From Streptomyces lucensis JCM 4490 (GTDB taxonomy: Bacteria > Actinomycetota > Actinomycetes > Streptomycetales > Streptomycetaceae): a stretch of 64,000 nucleotides of DNA. The notes beneath the pieces were generated by a model, which saw only the letters and a program-made list of their open reading frames with translations, had not been told where the DNA came from and made no database searches. Position numbers and translations under genes: made by a program. Position 1 is the stretch's first letter; every line of letters starts with the position of its first letter. Below, in pieces: positions 33,989 to 42,250 of this stretch. The stretch spans positions 558,001 to 622,000 of the forward strand of contig NZ_BMUE01000001.1 in assembly GCF_014650035.1 (NCBI RefSeq), written 5' to 3'.

Positions 33989-35106
33989 GGTGTGAGACCC
34001 AGCGACAGGCCCGACAGGCCCCGCTGACGGCCGCCCAGCTTCCCCGCGATCGCCCGCAGGGCCGAGCCCGCCGCGGACTCCGGGTCGGTGAGGACAACCG
34101 GCTTGCCCTCGTCGCCGCCCTCGCGCAGGCGGACGTCGATCGGGATGGAGCCGAGCACCGGGACCGTCGTGCCGGTCGTGCGCGTCAGGCCGTCCGCGAC
34201 CAGCTGGCCGCCGCCCGTGCCGAAGACGTCGACCATCTCGCCGCAGTGCGGGCAGGGCAGGCCGGACATGTTCTCGACCACGCCGACGATCTTCTGGTGG
34301 GTCTGGACCGCGATGGAGCCGGCGCGCTCGGCGACCTCCGCCGCCGCCTGCTGCGGCGTCGTCACGACCAGGATCTCGGCGTTCGGGACCAGCTGGGCCA
34401 CGGAGATCGCGATGTCGCCGGTGCCGGGCGGCAGGTCCAGGAGCAGGACGTCCAGGTCGCCCCAGTAGACGTCCGCGAGGAACTGCTGGAGCGCACGGTG
34501 CAGCATCGGGCCGCGCCAGACGACCGGGGCGTTGCCCGGCGTGAACATGCCGATGGAGATCACCTTCACGCCGTTCGCGGACGGCGGCATGATCATGTTC
34601 TCGACCTGGGTGGGGCGGCCGTCGGCGCCCAGCATGCGCGGCACCGAGTGGCCGTAGATGTCGGCGTCGACGACACCGACCTTCAGGCCGTCGGCCGCCA
34701 TCGCCGCGGCGAGGTTCACCGTCACCGAGGACTTGCCGACGCCGCCCTTGCCGGAGGCGACCGCGTAGACCCGGGTGAGGCTGCCCGGCTTGGCGAAGGG
34801 CACCTCGCGCTCGGCCTGGCCGCCGCGCAGCGCCGCCGCCAGCTCCTTGCGCTGCTCGTCGCTCATCACGTCGAGGGTGACGTCGACCCGGGTGACTCCC
34901 TCGACCCGGGAGACCGCCTCGGTGACGCGCTGCGTGATCGTCTCGCGCATCGGGCAGCCGGAGACGGTCAGGTACACGGTCACCGCGACCGCGCCGTCAT
35001 CCCCGATCTCCACCGATTTGACCATCCCCAGTTCGGTGATGGGGCGGTTGATCTCGGGGTCGTTCACCGTCGCCAGTGCCTCGCGCACCGCGTCTTCCGT
35101 AGCCAT
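33973..35106 (-). CDS. mrp: Mrp/NBP35 family Fe-S cluster carrier ATPase
   Basis: A 377-residue protein: an N-terminal MIP18/DUF59 domain ('ALATVNDPEINRPITELGMV', 'LTVSGCPMRETI'), then a ParA-like ATPase with the deviant Walker A 'GKGGVGKS' near residue 119 and 'VDADIYGHS', and cluster-binding Cys285-Pro-His-Cys288. It binds and transfers Fe-S clusters in the cytosol. ATG 35106 lies 7 bases after TACCAT and lacks a ribosome binding site, which suggests leaderless expression. Order matches mycobacterial mrp (Rv1229c). Confidence 0.95.
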   Translation of the reverse strand: MATEDAVREALATVNDPEINRPITELGMVKSVEIGDDGAVAVTVYLTVSGCPMRETITQRVTEAVSRVEGVTRVDVTLDVMSDEQRKELAAALRGGQAEREVPFAKPGSLTRVYAVASGKGGVGKSSVTVNLAAAMAADGLKVGVVDADIYGHSVPRMLGADGRPTQVENMIMPPSANGVKVISIGMFTPGNAPVVWRGPMLHRALQQFLADVYWGDLDVLLLDLPPGTGDIAISVAQLVPNAEILVVTTPQQAAAEVAERAGSIAVQTHQKIVGVVENMSGLPCPHCGEMVDVFGTGGGQLVADGLTRTTGTTVPVLGSIPIDVRLREGGDEGKPVVLTDPESAAGSALRAIAGKLGGRQRGLSGLSLGLTPKNKF

Positions 35107-35113
35107 AAGGACG

Positions 35114-35119
35114 ATGGTA
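35114..35119 (-). promoter_or_regulatory. Candidate leaderless -10 of mrp
   Basis: TACCAT on the minus strand ends 7 bases before the mrp ATG. The -35 is weak. Confidence 0.4.
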
Positions 35120-35149
35120 CGGCGCGCCGAGGGGCCTCCGGGTAGCCCC

Positions 35150-35752
35150 TCAGCGGTCGTCTGCGTCACGTCTCGGCGACCGTTCCGCCCGCTCTGCCGG
35201 GAATACGACGTGCCCGTCGTGACGCCTGCGCTCCTCCAGCTCCTTGAGCAGGTCCTGCAGCTCCGAGCGGATCCAGTCGCGGGTCGCCACCTCGCCCAGG
35301 CCCGTGCGCAGCGCGGCGACCTCCCGGGTCAGGTACTCGGTGTCGGCGATGGACCGCTCGTTCTGCTTGCGGTCCTGCTCCAGGTTGACCCGGTCGCGGT
35401 CGTCCTGCCTGTTCTGCGCGAGCAGGATCAGCGGGGCCGCGTAGGAGGCCTGCAGGGACAGCATCAGGGTGAGGAAGATGAAGGGGTACTCGTCGAAGCG
35501 CAGATGGCGGGGAGCGGCGATGTTCCACAGCACCCACGCGATGATGACGACCGTCATCCAGACGATGAAGCGTCCCGTGCCCAGGAAGCGGGCGATCTTC
35601 TCCGACAGCCGGCCGAAGGCCTCCGGGTCCCATTCGGGCAGGATCCGGTGGCGGGGCGGACGCGGCTGGTCCAGCCGGGCCGTGCGGTGCCGGGTGGCCG
35701 CCGTGGCGCCCACCGGGGTGCGCTCACGCGTGCTCTCGCGCTCAGGAGCCAT
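35150..35752 (-). CDS. DUF1003 domain membrane protein
   Basis: A 200-residue protein with two adjacent helices ('FIVWMTVVIIAWVLWNI' and 'FIFLTLMLSLQASYAAPLILL') and the DUF1003 signature 'QNRQDDRDRVNLEQD', followed by a predicted coiled coil. Its ATG lies 11 bases inside the end of the MgtE-N/CBS gene, so the two are coupled. DUF1003 proteins are often found by Mg/cation transporters, but their activity is unknown. Confidence 0.92.
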   Translation of the reverse strand: MAPERESTRERTPVGATAATRHRTARLDQPRPPRHRILPEWDPEAFGRLSEKIARFLGTGRFIVWMTVVIIAWVLWNIAAPRHLRFDEYPFIFLTLMLSLQASYAAPLILLAQNRQDDRDRVNLEQDRKQNERSIADTEYLTREVAALRTGLGEVATRDWIRSELQDLLKELEERRRHDGHVVFPAERAERSPRRDADDR

Positions 35753-37031
35753 GTGCGGGCGCCCCCTCTCCCTCGTCCAGGTGGAACTCCGTCTCCCGCC
35801 AGTCGTCGGGCAGCATGTGGTCGAGCACGTCGTCCACGGTGACCGCGCCGAGCAGTGACCCGGACTCGTCGACCACGGGCGCGGCCACCATGTCGTACGC
35901 GGCGAAGAACCCGGCGACCACGGGCAGCGCGGCGTCGGGGTCCAGGGGCTGCAGGTCGTCGTCGACGAGCGAGCTGACCAGGGTGTAAGGGGGGTCGCGC
36001 AGCAGCCGCTGGAAGTGGACGGTGCCCAGGTACTTGCCGGTGGGGGTCTCGTCGGGCGGCCGGCACACGTAGACCTGGGCGGCGAGGGCGGGCGAGAGGT
36101 CGGGGTTGCGGACCCGGGCGAGGGCGTCGGCGACCGTGGCGTCCGGGCGGAGCACGATGGGTTCCGTCGTCATCAGGCCGCCGGCCGTGTGCTCCTCGTA
36201 GGACATCAGGCGCCGCATGTCGGCGGCGTCGGCGGGCTGCATCAGGCTCAGCAGCCGCTCCTTGTCCTCCTCGGGCAGCTCCGAGAGGAGGTCGGCCGCG
36301 TCGTCCGGGTCCATGGCCTCCAGGACGTCCGCCGCGCGTTCCTCCTTCAGCTTGCCGAGGATCTCGATCTGGTCGTCCTCCGGCAGCTCCTCCAGCACGT
36401 CGGCGAGCCGGTCGTCGTCGAGGGCCGCGGCGACCTCGGCGCGCCGCTTGGGGGAGAGGTGGTGCAGGACGTTGGCGAGGTCGGCGGGGCGCAGCTGTTC
36501 GAACGTGGCGAGCAGGTTCTCGGCGCCCTGCCCGTGCTCCTCCAGGGAGAAGCCGGTGACGGCCGACCACTCGACGGTCAGCGTCTCGCCCTTGGCCCGC
36601 CGGAAGGCGCTGCCCTTGCGCCCCTTGCGGACGAAGACGCGGTCGACCTCCCAGTCCCGGCGGGCGGGCAGCTGCTGCACGGCCGCGTCGAGGACGGTGA
36701 CCTCCTCGCCGGTCTCCACCAGCGTCACGCGCCGGTCCAGCAGCTCGCCGAAGACCAGCCGCTCGGTGGGCCGCTGCTCGAAGCGGCGGACGTTGAGCAC
36801 GCCGGTGGTGATGACCTGGCCGGACTCGATGCCGGTCACCCGGGTCATGGGCAGGAAGATGCGGCGGCGGGTGGACAGTTCGACGACCAGGCCGAGGACG
36901 CGCGGGGGCCGTCGCCCGACACGCAGCATGACGACCAGGTCGCGTACGCGACCGACCTGGTCGCCGGCCGGATCGAAGACGGGGACCCCGGCGAGGTGCG
37001 AGACGAAGATCCGGGGGGCGCCGGCTGCCAT
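35742..37031 (-). CDS. MgtE N-terminal domain / CBS-pair protein with PRC barrel, lacking a transmembrane domain
   Basis: A 429-residue protein: an N-terminal PRC-barrel-like domain ('VSHLAGVPVFDPAGDQVGRVRDLVV'), a second barrel copy to about 165, MgtE_N superhelix repeats ('LHHLSPKRRAEVAAALDDDRLADVLEELPEDDQ', about 180-290), then two CBS domains ('MTTEPIVLRPDATVADAL' and 'APVVDESGSLLGAVTVDDVLDHM'). Classical MgtE has five C-terminal helices; this protein has none, so it is a cytosolic Mg2+/nucleotide sensor rather than a channel. It is coupled to DUF1003 and lies near corA. Confidence 0.9.
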   Translation of the reverse strand: MAAGAPRIFVSHLAGVPVFDPAGDQVGRVRDLVVMLRVGRRPPRVLGLVVELSTRRRIFLPMTRVTGIESGQVITTGVLNVRRFEQRPTERLVFGELLDRRVTLVETGEEVTVLDAAVQQLPARRDWEVDRVFVRKGRKGSAFRRAKGETLTVEWSAVTGFSLEEHGQGAENLLATFEQLRPADLANVLHHLSPKRRAEVAAALDDDRLADVLEELPEDDQIEILGKLKEERAADVLEAMDPDDAADLLSELPEEDKERLLSLMQPADAADMRRLMSYEEHTAGGLMTTEPIVLRPDATVADALARVRNPDLSPALAAQVYVCRPPDETPTGKYLGTVHFQRLLRDPPYTLVSSLVDDDLQPLDPDAALPVVAGFFAAYDMVAAPVVDESGSLLGAVTVDDVLDHMLPDDWRETEFHLDEGEGAPAHGS

Positions 37032-37280
37032 GGCTGTGCTTCCTTTGCCTGGGAATCGCTGGGGGACCGCTGGGAGTGACCGCTGGGGGCACCCCTGGGG
37101 GACTGCCGTGGTCTGCGTGGGATCTGCTCGTGTCTGGCCGCTCGGATGCGCTTCAGGCTAGCCCGTACCGCCCGGATACGCCCTGGTGGGGGGTCCGGAC
37201 GGACTGGCTCCGCCGGGTGGCCCGGGCACCGGTACGCTGCCGTACGCCGTTCAGGAACCGTCAGAGAGGCAGCGCCATCC

Positions 37281-38021
37281 GTGACTGCGAATCCCCGGGG
37301 CCGTATCCGCCGGACCGTGTTGGTGACCGCGACCTGCGCACTGGCGGTGACGGGAGCGACGGTGCTGTCGGGGTGCGGCGGTGACGACCCGGACGCGGGG
37401 ACGAACGGCGTGGGCAAGCTGCCCGCCGGGGAGATCCGGACGAAGAGCCGGGCGGCGGCGGACGCGGCACCGGCGGTGAGACTGTCCGGGACCGTGGTGA
37501 CCAGTGGCCGCACGTACCAGCTGGACATGCGGCTCAAGACCGACGGCGGAATAGGCTCGGTGACCTCGAAGGGGGCCACCTTCAAACTGCTGCGGGTGGG
37601 CGAGCAGCTGTACCTCAAGGCCGACGCGGACTTCTGGAACCACGCGGACGGCAGCGACGGCGCCACGGGCAAGCTGGACGGCAAGTACGTGAAGGTGCCG
37701 CAGGGGGATCCCGCGTACAAGAAGTTCAGCGGCTTCACGGACAAGGCTGTCCTCCTCGACGGTCTGCTGACGCTGCACGGCACGCTGGCGACGGACGGCC
37801 ACCACGACCAGTCGGGTACCCCGACGATCCGGATCACCGGCGACGAGGGGTCCGGCGGCACCCTGGACGTCTCGCTGCGGGGCAAGCCGTATCCGCTCCG
37901 CCTGGAGCGCGGGGGCGGTGCGGGGACGCTCCGCTTCTCGGACTGGGGTGAGGACTTCGCGGTGGCGAAGCCGGCCAAGTCCGAGACGGTGGATTACGGC
38001 AAGCAGCTCCCGGCGTCGTAG
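37281..38021 (+). CDS. Secreted lipoprotein, LppX/LprG-like
   Basis: A 246-residue protein with a lipoprotein signal: 'RRTVLVTATCALAVTGATVLSGCGG', with the lipobox LSGC at about residue 32. The mature part has 'AVRLSGTVVTSGRTYQLDMRLKTDGG' and 'GEQLYLKADADFW', the half-barrel pattern of LppX/LprA/LprG proteins, which bind lipids in mycobacteria. The GTG start follows GAGAGG at 11 bases. It acts at the outer face of the membrane. The ligand is unknown. Confidence 0.87.
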   Translation: MTANPRGRIRRTVLVTATCALAVTGATVLSGCGGDDPDAGTNGVGKLPAGEIRTKSRAAADAAPAVRLSGTVVTSGRTYQLDMRLKTDGGIGSVTSKGATFKLLRVGEQLYLKADADFWNHADGSDGATGKLDGKYVKVPQGDPAYKKFSGFTDKAVLLDGLLTLHGTLATDGHHDQSGTPTIRITGDEGSGGTLDVSLRGKPYPLRLERGGGAGTLRFSDWGEDFAVAKPAKSETVDYGKQLPAS

Positions 38022-38096
38022 GACCGACCGCGGCAAGCGGCCGCCGGCGTCGCGGGACCACGGCGAACAGCCGCCGGTGTGGCAGCGGCGGGTGTC

Positions 38097-38612
38097 CTAC
38101 TTCCGCTTCCGCCGCTTGGCCAGCAGTCTCGGCAGCCCCGCCGGAATCGGCTGACGTGTCGTCGCCGGAGTCGGCGCCGGACGCTGCGCCAGGCTGCCGT
38201 CGGGCAGCGGCGCCAGGGGCCCCGCCGGCACCAGGCGCAGCACCCGGCACTCGCGGGCCCAGCGGGCCGGCATCTCCTCGCCGTCGGGGGCGTTCAGGCG
38301 CTTTCCCTTCAGCTCGGCGACGGCGGCCTCCCACTCCTCCGAGCCGGGTGCCGGCTCGGACACGGTCGCCGGGAACGTCACCAGCCGGCCGCCCTTGTCC
38401 TTGCTGCGGACGGTCACCTCGACGCGGGCCCCGTCGACGAGGCCCGGCAGCGGCTGCTCACCGGGGCCGTCGCCGACCAGGCACACCGAGCCCTCGTGCC
38501 ACACGTGCCACAGCGCACGCGCCGTGGCGGCACCGGGGCCCGTGACCCAGATGAGGCCGGACTTCTTGGCGGCCTCCTCGATGAGGGCCCGGTCGAGCAG
38601 CTCGCTTGTCAT
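38097..38612 (-). CDS. Conserved hypothetical protein, possibly FMN-binding split-barrel-like
   Basis: A 171-residue protein, 'LLDRALIEEAAKKSGLIWVTG', 'ALWHVWHEGSVCLVGDGPGEQPLPGL', 'VEVTVRSKDKGGRLVTFPATV', ending in a strongly basic tail (LLAKRRKRK). The opening resembles pyridoxamine-oxidase-like split barrels, but I cannot confirm cofactor residues. It is located 24 bases before the corA end on the same strand and so is likely downstream in the corA transcript's opposite position; function is unknown. Confidence 0.78.
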   Translation of the reverse strand: MTSELLDRALIEEAAKKSGLIWVTGPGAATARALWHVWHEGSVCLVGDGPGEQPLPGLVDGARVEVTVRSKDKGGRLVTFPATVSEPAPGSEEWEAAVAELKGKRLNAPDGEEMPARWARECRVLRLVPAGPLAPLPDGSLAQRPAPTPATTRQPIPAGLPRLLAKRRKRK

Positions 38613-38635
38613 GCGCCCAGCCTATCCGGGCGCGC

Positions 38636-39760
38636 TCACAGCCAGCCGTTGCGCTTCAGCGTGCGGTGGATGCCCAGACACAGGGCGACCGTGACACCCA
38701 TGATCACCGGGTAGCCGTACTTCCAGTGCAGCTCGGGCATGTACTTGAAGTTCATGCCGTACACCCCGCACACCATCGTCGGCACGGCGATGATCGCGGC
38801 CCAGGCGGTGATCTTGCGCATGTCCTCGTTCTGGGCGACGGACGCCTGCGCGAGGTTGGCCTGGAGGATGGAGTTGAGGAGTTCGTCGAAGCCCAGCACC
38901 TGCTCCTGGACCCGGGCGAGGTGGTCGGCGACGTCCCGGAAGTACTTCTGGATGTCCGGGTCGATCAGCCGCATCGGCCGCTCGCTCAGCAGCTGCATGG
39001 GGCGCAGCAGCGGCGCCACCGCCCGCTTGAACTCCAGGACCTCGCGCTTGAGTTGGTAGATCCGCGCCGAGTCCACGCCGCGCGAGACGCCACCCCTGCG
39101 GCCCGGCGAGAAGACCTCCGTCTCCACCTCGTCGATGTCGTCCTGGACCGCGTCCGCGACCGCGATGTACCCGTCGACCACGTGGTCCGCGATGGCGTGC
39201 AGCACGGCCGAGGGGCCCTTGGCGAGCAGCTCGGGATCGTCCTGCAGACGGTGGCGCAGCGCCCTGAGCGAACCCTGGCCGCCGTGCCGGACGGTGATGA
39301 AGAAGTCCCGGCCGGTGAAGCACATGACCTCGCCGGTCTCGACGACCTCGCTGTTCGCGGTGAGCCGGTCGTGCTCGACGTAGTGGATGGTCTTGAAGAC
39401 GGTGAACAGCGAGTCGTCGTACCGCTCCAGCTTGGGCCGCTGGTGGGCCTGGACCGCGTCCTCGACGGCCAGCGGGTGCAGCCCGAACTCGCCGGCGATG
39501 CCGGCGAACTCGGACTCGGTCGGCTCGTGCAGACCGATCCACACGAAGCCGCCGTCGCGGCGCACCAGCCGCATCGCCTCCTGCGGGCTCAGCGGCTTGC
39601 CGCTCTGGACGCGGGCGCCGTCGCGGTAGACCGCGCAGTCGACGACGGCCGAGGGCGAGGCGGGGTCGCGCGTGGTGTCGTACGACGTGCCCTGGTCCTT
39701 GCGCAGCGAGACACGGGACGACGGGCGGACCACGGCGCGCAGGTCACGGATCATCGACAT
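38636..39760 (-). CDS. corA: CorA family divalent-cation (Mg2+/Co2+) transporter
   Basis: A 374-residue protein. A large cytosolic alpha/beta funnel domain is followed by two C-terminal helices. The pore signature Gly-Met-Asn is at 335-337 ('VYGMNF'). The last helix is 'YPVIMGVTVALCLGIH' and the tail is basic. The family works as a pentamer gated by cytosolic Mg2+. The ATG has AAGGAG at about 7 bases. It is preceded by an unusually long untranslated stretch (to about 40190). The hypothetical gene at 38097 lies downstream in the same direction. Confidence 0.95.
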   Translation of the reverse strand: MSMIRDLRAVVRPSSRVSLRKDQGTSYDTTRDPASPSAVVDCAVYRDGARVQSGKPLSPQEAMRLVRRDGGFVWIGLHEPTESEFAGIAGEFGLHPLAVEDAVQAHQRPKLERYDDSLFTVFKTIHYVEHDRLTANSEVVETGEVMCFTGRDFFITVRHGGQGSLRALRHRLQDDPELLAKGPSAVLHAIADHVVDGYIAVADAVQDDIDEVETEVFSPGRRGGVSRGVDSARIYQLKREVLEFKRAVAPLLRPMQLLSERPMRLIDPDIQKYFRDVADHLARVQEQVLGFDELLNSILQANLAQASVAQNEDMRKITAWAAIIAVPTMVCGVYGMNFKYMPELHWKYGYPVIMGVTVALCLGIHRTLKRNGWL

Positions 39761-40239
39761 GGGCAGGCTCCTTCGCGGGCGGGCAGCGAAAGCGCGCGGC
39801 GACGGGTGGAGCTACCCGGAATGGGGACGTCCTGTCGGGCTCTTCCCAGGAAGTCGGGGGAAGGATGTTTGGCACGTCCACAAAGCGGGGAGCACCGCAC
39901 CGTTGCGGTGGCGCGACTTCGCTACTGATTCAGATCCGACGGATGACGGCGATCAGGCAAAGCGAAACGAGTGCTCTTCCGCATGACGACGCGAAAGGGA
40001 AGGCGGCAGACAGCCGGGAACTACATCAGCAGCCGGAAGAGCGAGTGGTACTGCACGGTCGACTTCGATCCATGACAGCCCCACCTCCTCCGGCCGGTCC
40101 CTCGTAAGGGAGACTCATCGGCGTCGGGACTTGACGGCGATGCCGTGTGTGCTGCCCCGAACCACCGGCTCAGCGTAGCAGCCGCCCGAAGTGTCAAGGC
40201 GCCGCTTTGCCCGGTGCTGACGAGTTCTATGCTCACCGC
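39761..40239 (-). promoter_or_regulatory. Long leader region of corA (about 430 bases), possible regulatory RNA
   Basis: No gene fits this gap. On the corA strand, TTGACA (40197-40192) may start the transcript, although the best -10 is only 14 bases on. Then come a small hairpin TCCCT-TACG-AGGGA (near 40098-40111), AGGAGG (40089-40084) and a 15-codon ORF (40073-40026), followed by about 260 bases before corA. I could not match it to a known Mg2+ riboswitch. Confidence 0.35.
40206..40233 (+). promoter_or_regulatory. Leaderless promoter of the SUFU-domain gene
   Basis: TTTGCC (40206-40211), a 16-base spacer and TATGCT (40228-40233), ending 6 bases before the ATG at 40240. No ribosome binding site is present. 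Confidence 0.55.
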
Positions 40240-40824
40240 ATGGTTGATGTTCTTCCTCTGGTCGAGGCGCGGTTGAACACCGCGCTGGGCGAACCGGACG
40301 CGCGCGCCGCGGTCACCTTCCTCGGTACGGACCGCATCGAGGTGCTCCGCTTCCAGGAGGGGGACCTCGTCCGCTACGCCACGCTCGGCATGTCCGCGCA
40401 TCCCATGACCGACCCCACCGCGATGCTCGCCGACCCCGTCAAGGGCCCCCGTGCCGAGCTGGTCCTCTCGGTCCGGGCGGGCCTCGCCGACACCGACAAG
40501 GTCCTCCGTCCGCTCGCCGTCCTCGCCGCGTCCCCGCAGGTGGAGGGCCTGGTGGTGACGCCGGGCGCCTCCCTGGACGTCGGCGAGCCGCTGTGGCCCG
40601 AAGCACCCTTCACCTCGGCCCTGGTGGGCGAGCCGGGCGGGCTGGTCGAGGACCTGGCGCTGGACGACCCGATGGATCCGGTGCGGTTCCTGCCGCTGCT
40701 CCCGATGACCCCGAACGAGGCCGCCTGGAAGCGGGTGCACGGCGCCCAGGCCCTCCAGGAGCGCTGGCTCACGCACGGGACGGACCTGCGGGATCCCTCC
40801 CGCAGGTCCGTCCCGCTGGACTGA
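40240..40824 (+). CDS. Suppressor-of-fused (SUFU) domain protein
   Basis: A 194-residue protein resembling bacterial SUFU-domain proteins: 'VEARLNTALGEPDARAAVTFLG', 'VLRFQEGDLVRYATLGMS', 'ELVLSVRAG' and 'FLPLLPMTPNEAAWKRVHGAQAL'. Bacterial members often act as immunity-type or partner-binding proteins; none is proven here, and no toxin gene is adjacent. ATG 40240 is chosen because a TATGCT -10 ends 6 bases before it. The last 13 codons lie within a 17-bp hairpin that probably terminates the transcript. Confidence 0.88.
   Translation: MVDVLPLVEARLNTALGEPDARAAVTFLGTDRIEVLRFQEGDLVRYATLGMSAHPMTDPTAMLADPVKGPRAELVLSVRAGLADTDKVLRPLAVLAASPQVEGLVVTPGASLDVGEPLWPEAPFTSALVGEPGGLVEDLALDDPMDPVRFLPLLPMTPNEAAWKRVHGAQALQERWLTHGTDLRDPSRRSVPLD
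40776..40815. terminator. 17-bp hairpin inside the 3' coding end of the SUFU gene
   Basis: A perfect 17-bp stem (40776-40792 with 40799-40815) and a 6-base loop lie within the last codons, ending 9 bases before the stop codon's last base. It is probably a bidirectional terminator toward the convergent MFS gene. Confidence 0.7.
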
Positions 40825-40865
40825 CGCGCACGTGACCGAAGTCACCAACGCGCGGCCGGATGTGG

Positions 40866-42089
40866 TCAGTTGGCGAAGACGCCGACGCCGTCCTCGGTCG
40901 CGTGGCGCGGCGCCGCCTCCTCCGCCTCGGAGGTGAGCGCCCTGCGCCGTACGGCGACCACCACCGCGCCCAGCACGGCGGTGACCGCCGCGACCACGAA
41001 CGGGACGTGGATGTCGGTCCACTCCTCGATCTTCGGCGCGAAGTAGGGGGCGGCCGCGGCCGCGAACCAGCGGACGAAGTTGTAGCCCGCGCTCGCCACC
41101 GGGCGCGGGGCGTCCGACACGCCGAGGGCCAGCTCCGTGTAGACGGTGTTGTTCACGCCGATGAACGCGCCGGACAGGATCGTGCAGACGACGGCCGTGG
41201 TGTGGTCGCCGTAGCCGAGCACCAGGACGTCCGCCGCGAGCAGCACCAGTGAGCCGCCGAGCACCTTCAGCGACCCGAACCGCTCCTGCATGCGCGGGGC
41301 CACGAGCACCGAGAAGACGGCGAGCAGCAGGCCCCAGGCGAAGAACACCGCACCCGAGCGGTACGGGGTCATGTCCAGCACGAACGGCGTGAAGGCCAGC
41401 ACGGTGAAGAACGTGTAGTTGTAGAAGAACGCCGAGACCGCGGCCGTGGCCAGGCCGCCGTGACCGAGCGCCTTGAGGGGGTCCAGCAGGGAGGTCTTCC
41501 GGGCGGGCCTCGGCTGCTCCTTCAGGAACGCGGTGATGCACAGGAAGCCGGCCGCCATCAGCGTGGCCGTGCCGAAGAAGGGGTAGCGCCAGCTGATGTT
41601 GCCGAGGACGGCTCCGAGCAGCGGGCCGCAGGCCATGCCGAGGCCGAGCGCGGACTCGTACAGCAGGATGGCCGCCGCGCTGCCGCCGGCCGCCGCGCCC
41701 ACGATGACCGCGAGGGCGGTGGAGACGAAGAGCGCGTTGCCGAGACCCCAGCCGGCCCGGTAGCCGACGAGCTGGCCGACCGAGCCGGAGGTGCCCGCGA
41801 GGCCCGCGAAGACGACCACGAACGCGAGTCCGAGGAGCAGGGTCCTGCGGCCGCCGATGCGGCTGGAGACGAAGCCGGTCAGCAGCATCGCGACCGCGGT
41901 GATCAGGAAGTACGAGGTGAAGAGCAGGGACACCTGGCTGGGGGTGGCGTCCAGGCCCCGTGCGATGGACGGCAGGATCGGGTCGACGAGGCCGATGCCC
42001 ATGAAGGCGACGACGGAGGCGCCGGCCGTGGCCCAGACCGCCTTGGGCTGTCGCAGGATGCTCCCGGCTCCCGCGTCGAGGGGGTCCAT
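40866..42089 (-). CDS. Major facilitator superfamily transporter (DHA1-type efflux)
   Basis: A 407-residue protein with twelve predicted helices. Motif A-like 'GFVSSRIGGRRTLLLGL' lies between TM2 and TM3, and 'FMGIGLVDPILPSIARGL' marks a drug:H+ antiporter-type TM1. The tail is short and hydrophilic. ATG 42089 follows GGGAGAAG; an ATG-like start at 42134 lies in the regulatory region. An AT-rich stretch with palindromes upstream suggests tight control. The substrate is unknown. Confidence 0.92.
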   Translation of the reverse strand: MDPLDAGAGSILRQPKAVWATAGASVVAFMGIGLVDPILPSIARGLDATPSQVSLLFTSYFLITAVAMLLTGFVSSRIGGRRTLLLGLAFVVVFAGLAGTSGSVGQLVGYRAGWGLGNALFVSTALAVIVGAAAGGSAAAILLYESALGLGMACGPLLGAVLGNISWRYPFFGTATLMAAGFLCITAFLKEQPRPARKTSLLDPLKALGHGGLATAAVSAFFYNYTFFTVLAFTPFVLDMTPYRSGAVFFAWGLLLAVFSVLVAPRMQERFGSLKVLGGSLVLLAADVLVLGYGDHTTAVVCTILSGAFIGVNNTVYTELALGVSDAPRPVASAGYNFVRWFAAAAAPYFAPKIEEWTDIHVPFVVAAVTAVLGAVVVAVRRRALTSEAEEAAPRHATEDGVGVFAN

Positions 42090-42120
42090 GTGCTTCTCCC
42101 ATCTCGGGCTGGCAGATAGT

Positions 42121-42172
42121 TGGCTTATGCACATAGTAAGTTAGCTACGCTAATTAATGCAATAGGCACCTA
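42121..42172 (-). promoter_or_regulatory. AT-rich operator/promoter region of the MFS gene
   Basis: It contains the perfect palindrome TTAGC-TAC-GCTAA (42141-42153) and two similar direct elements, TTATGCACATAG (42125-42136) and TTAATGCAATAGG (42154-42166). AT content is far above the surroundings. It resembles a MarR- or TetR-type operator; no regulator gene is adjacent. Confidence 0.5.
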
Positions 42173-42250
42173 GTTTCCCCCGGTCGGCTGTGCCCCCGGA
42201 CGGGTGATCGTCCTTGACGCGGGCGGGATGGGGTAGGACCGTGGAGCCCT

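Noticed and set aside
40098..40165. Plus-strand resemblance to an M-box riboswitch (GTAAGGGAGACTC ... GCTGCCCCGAA)
   Set aside because: Only two short segments resemble it, the conserved middle is missing, and the downstream gene already has a leaderless promoter at 40206-40233.
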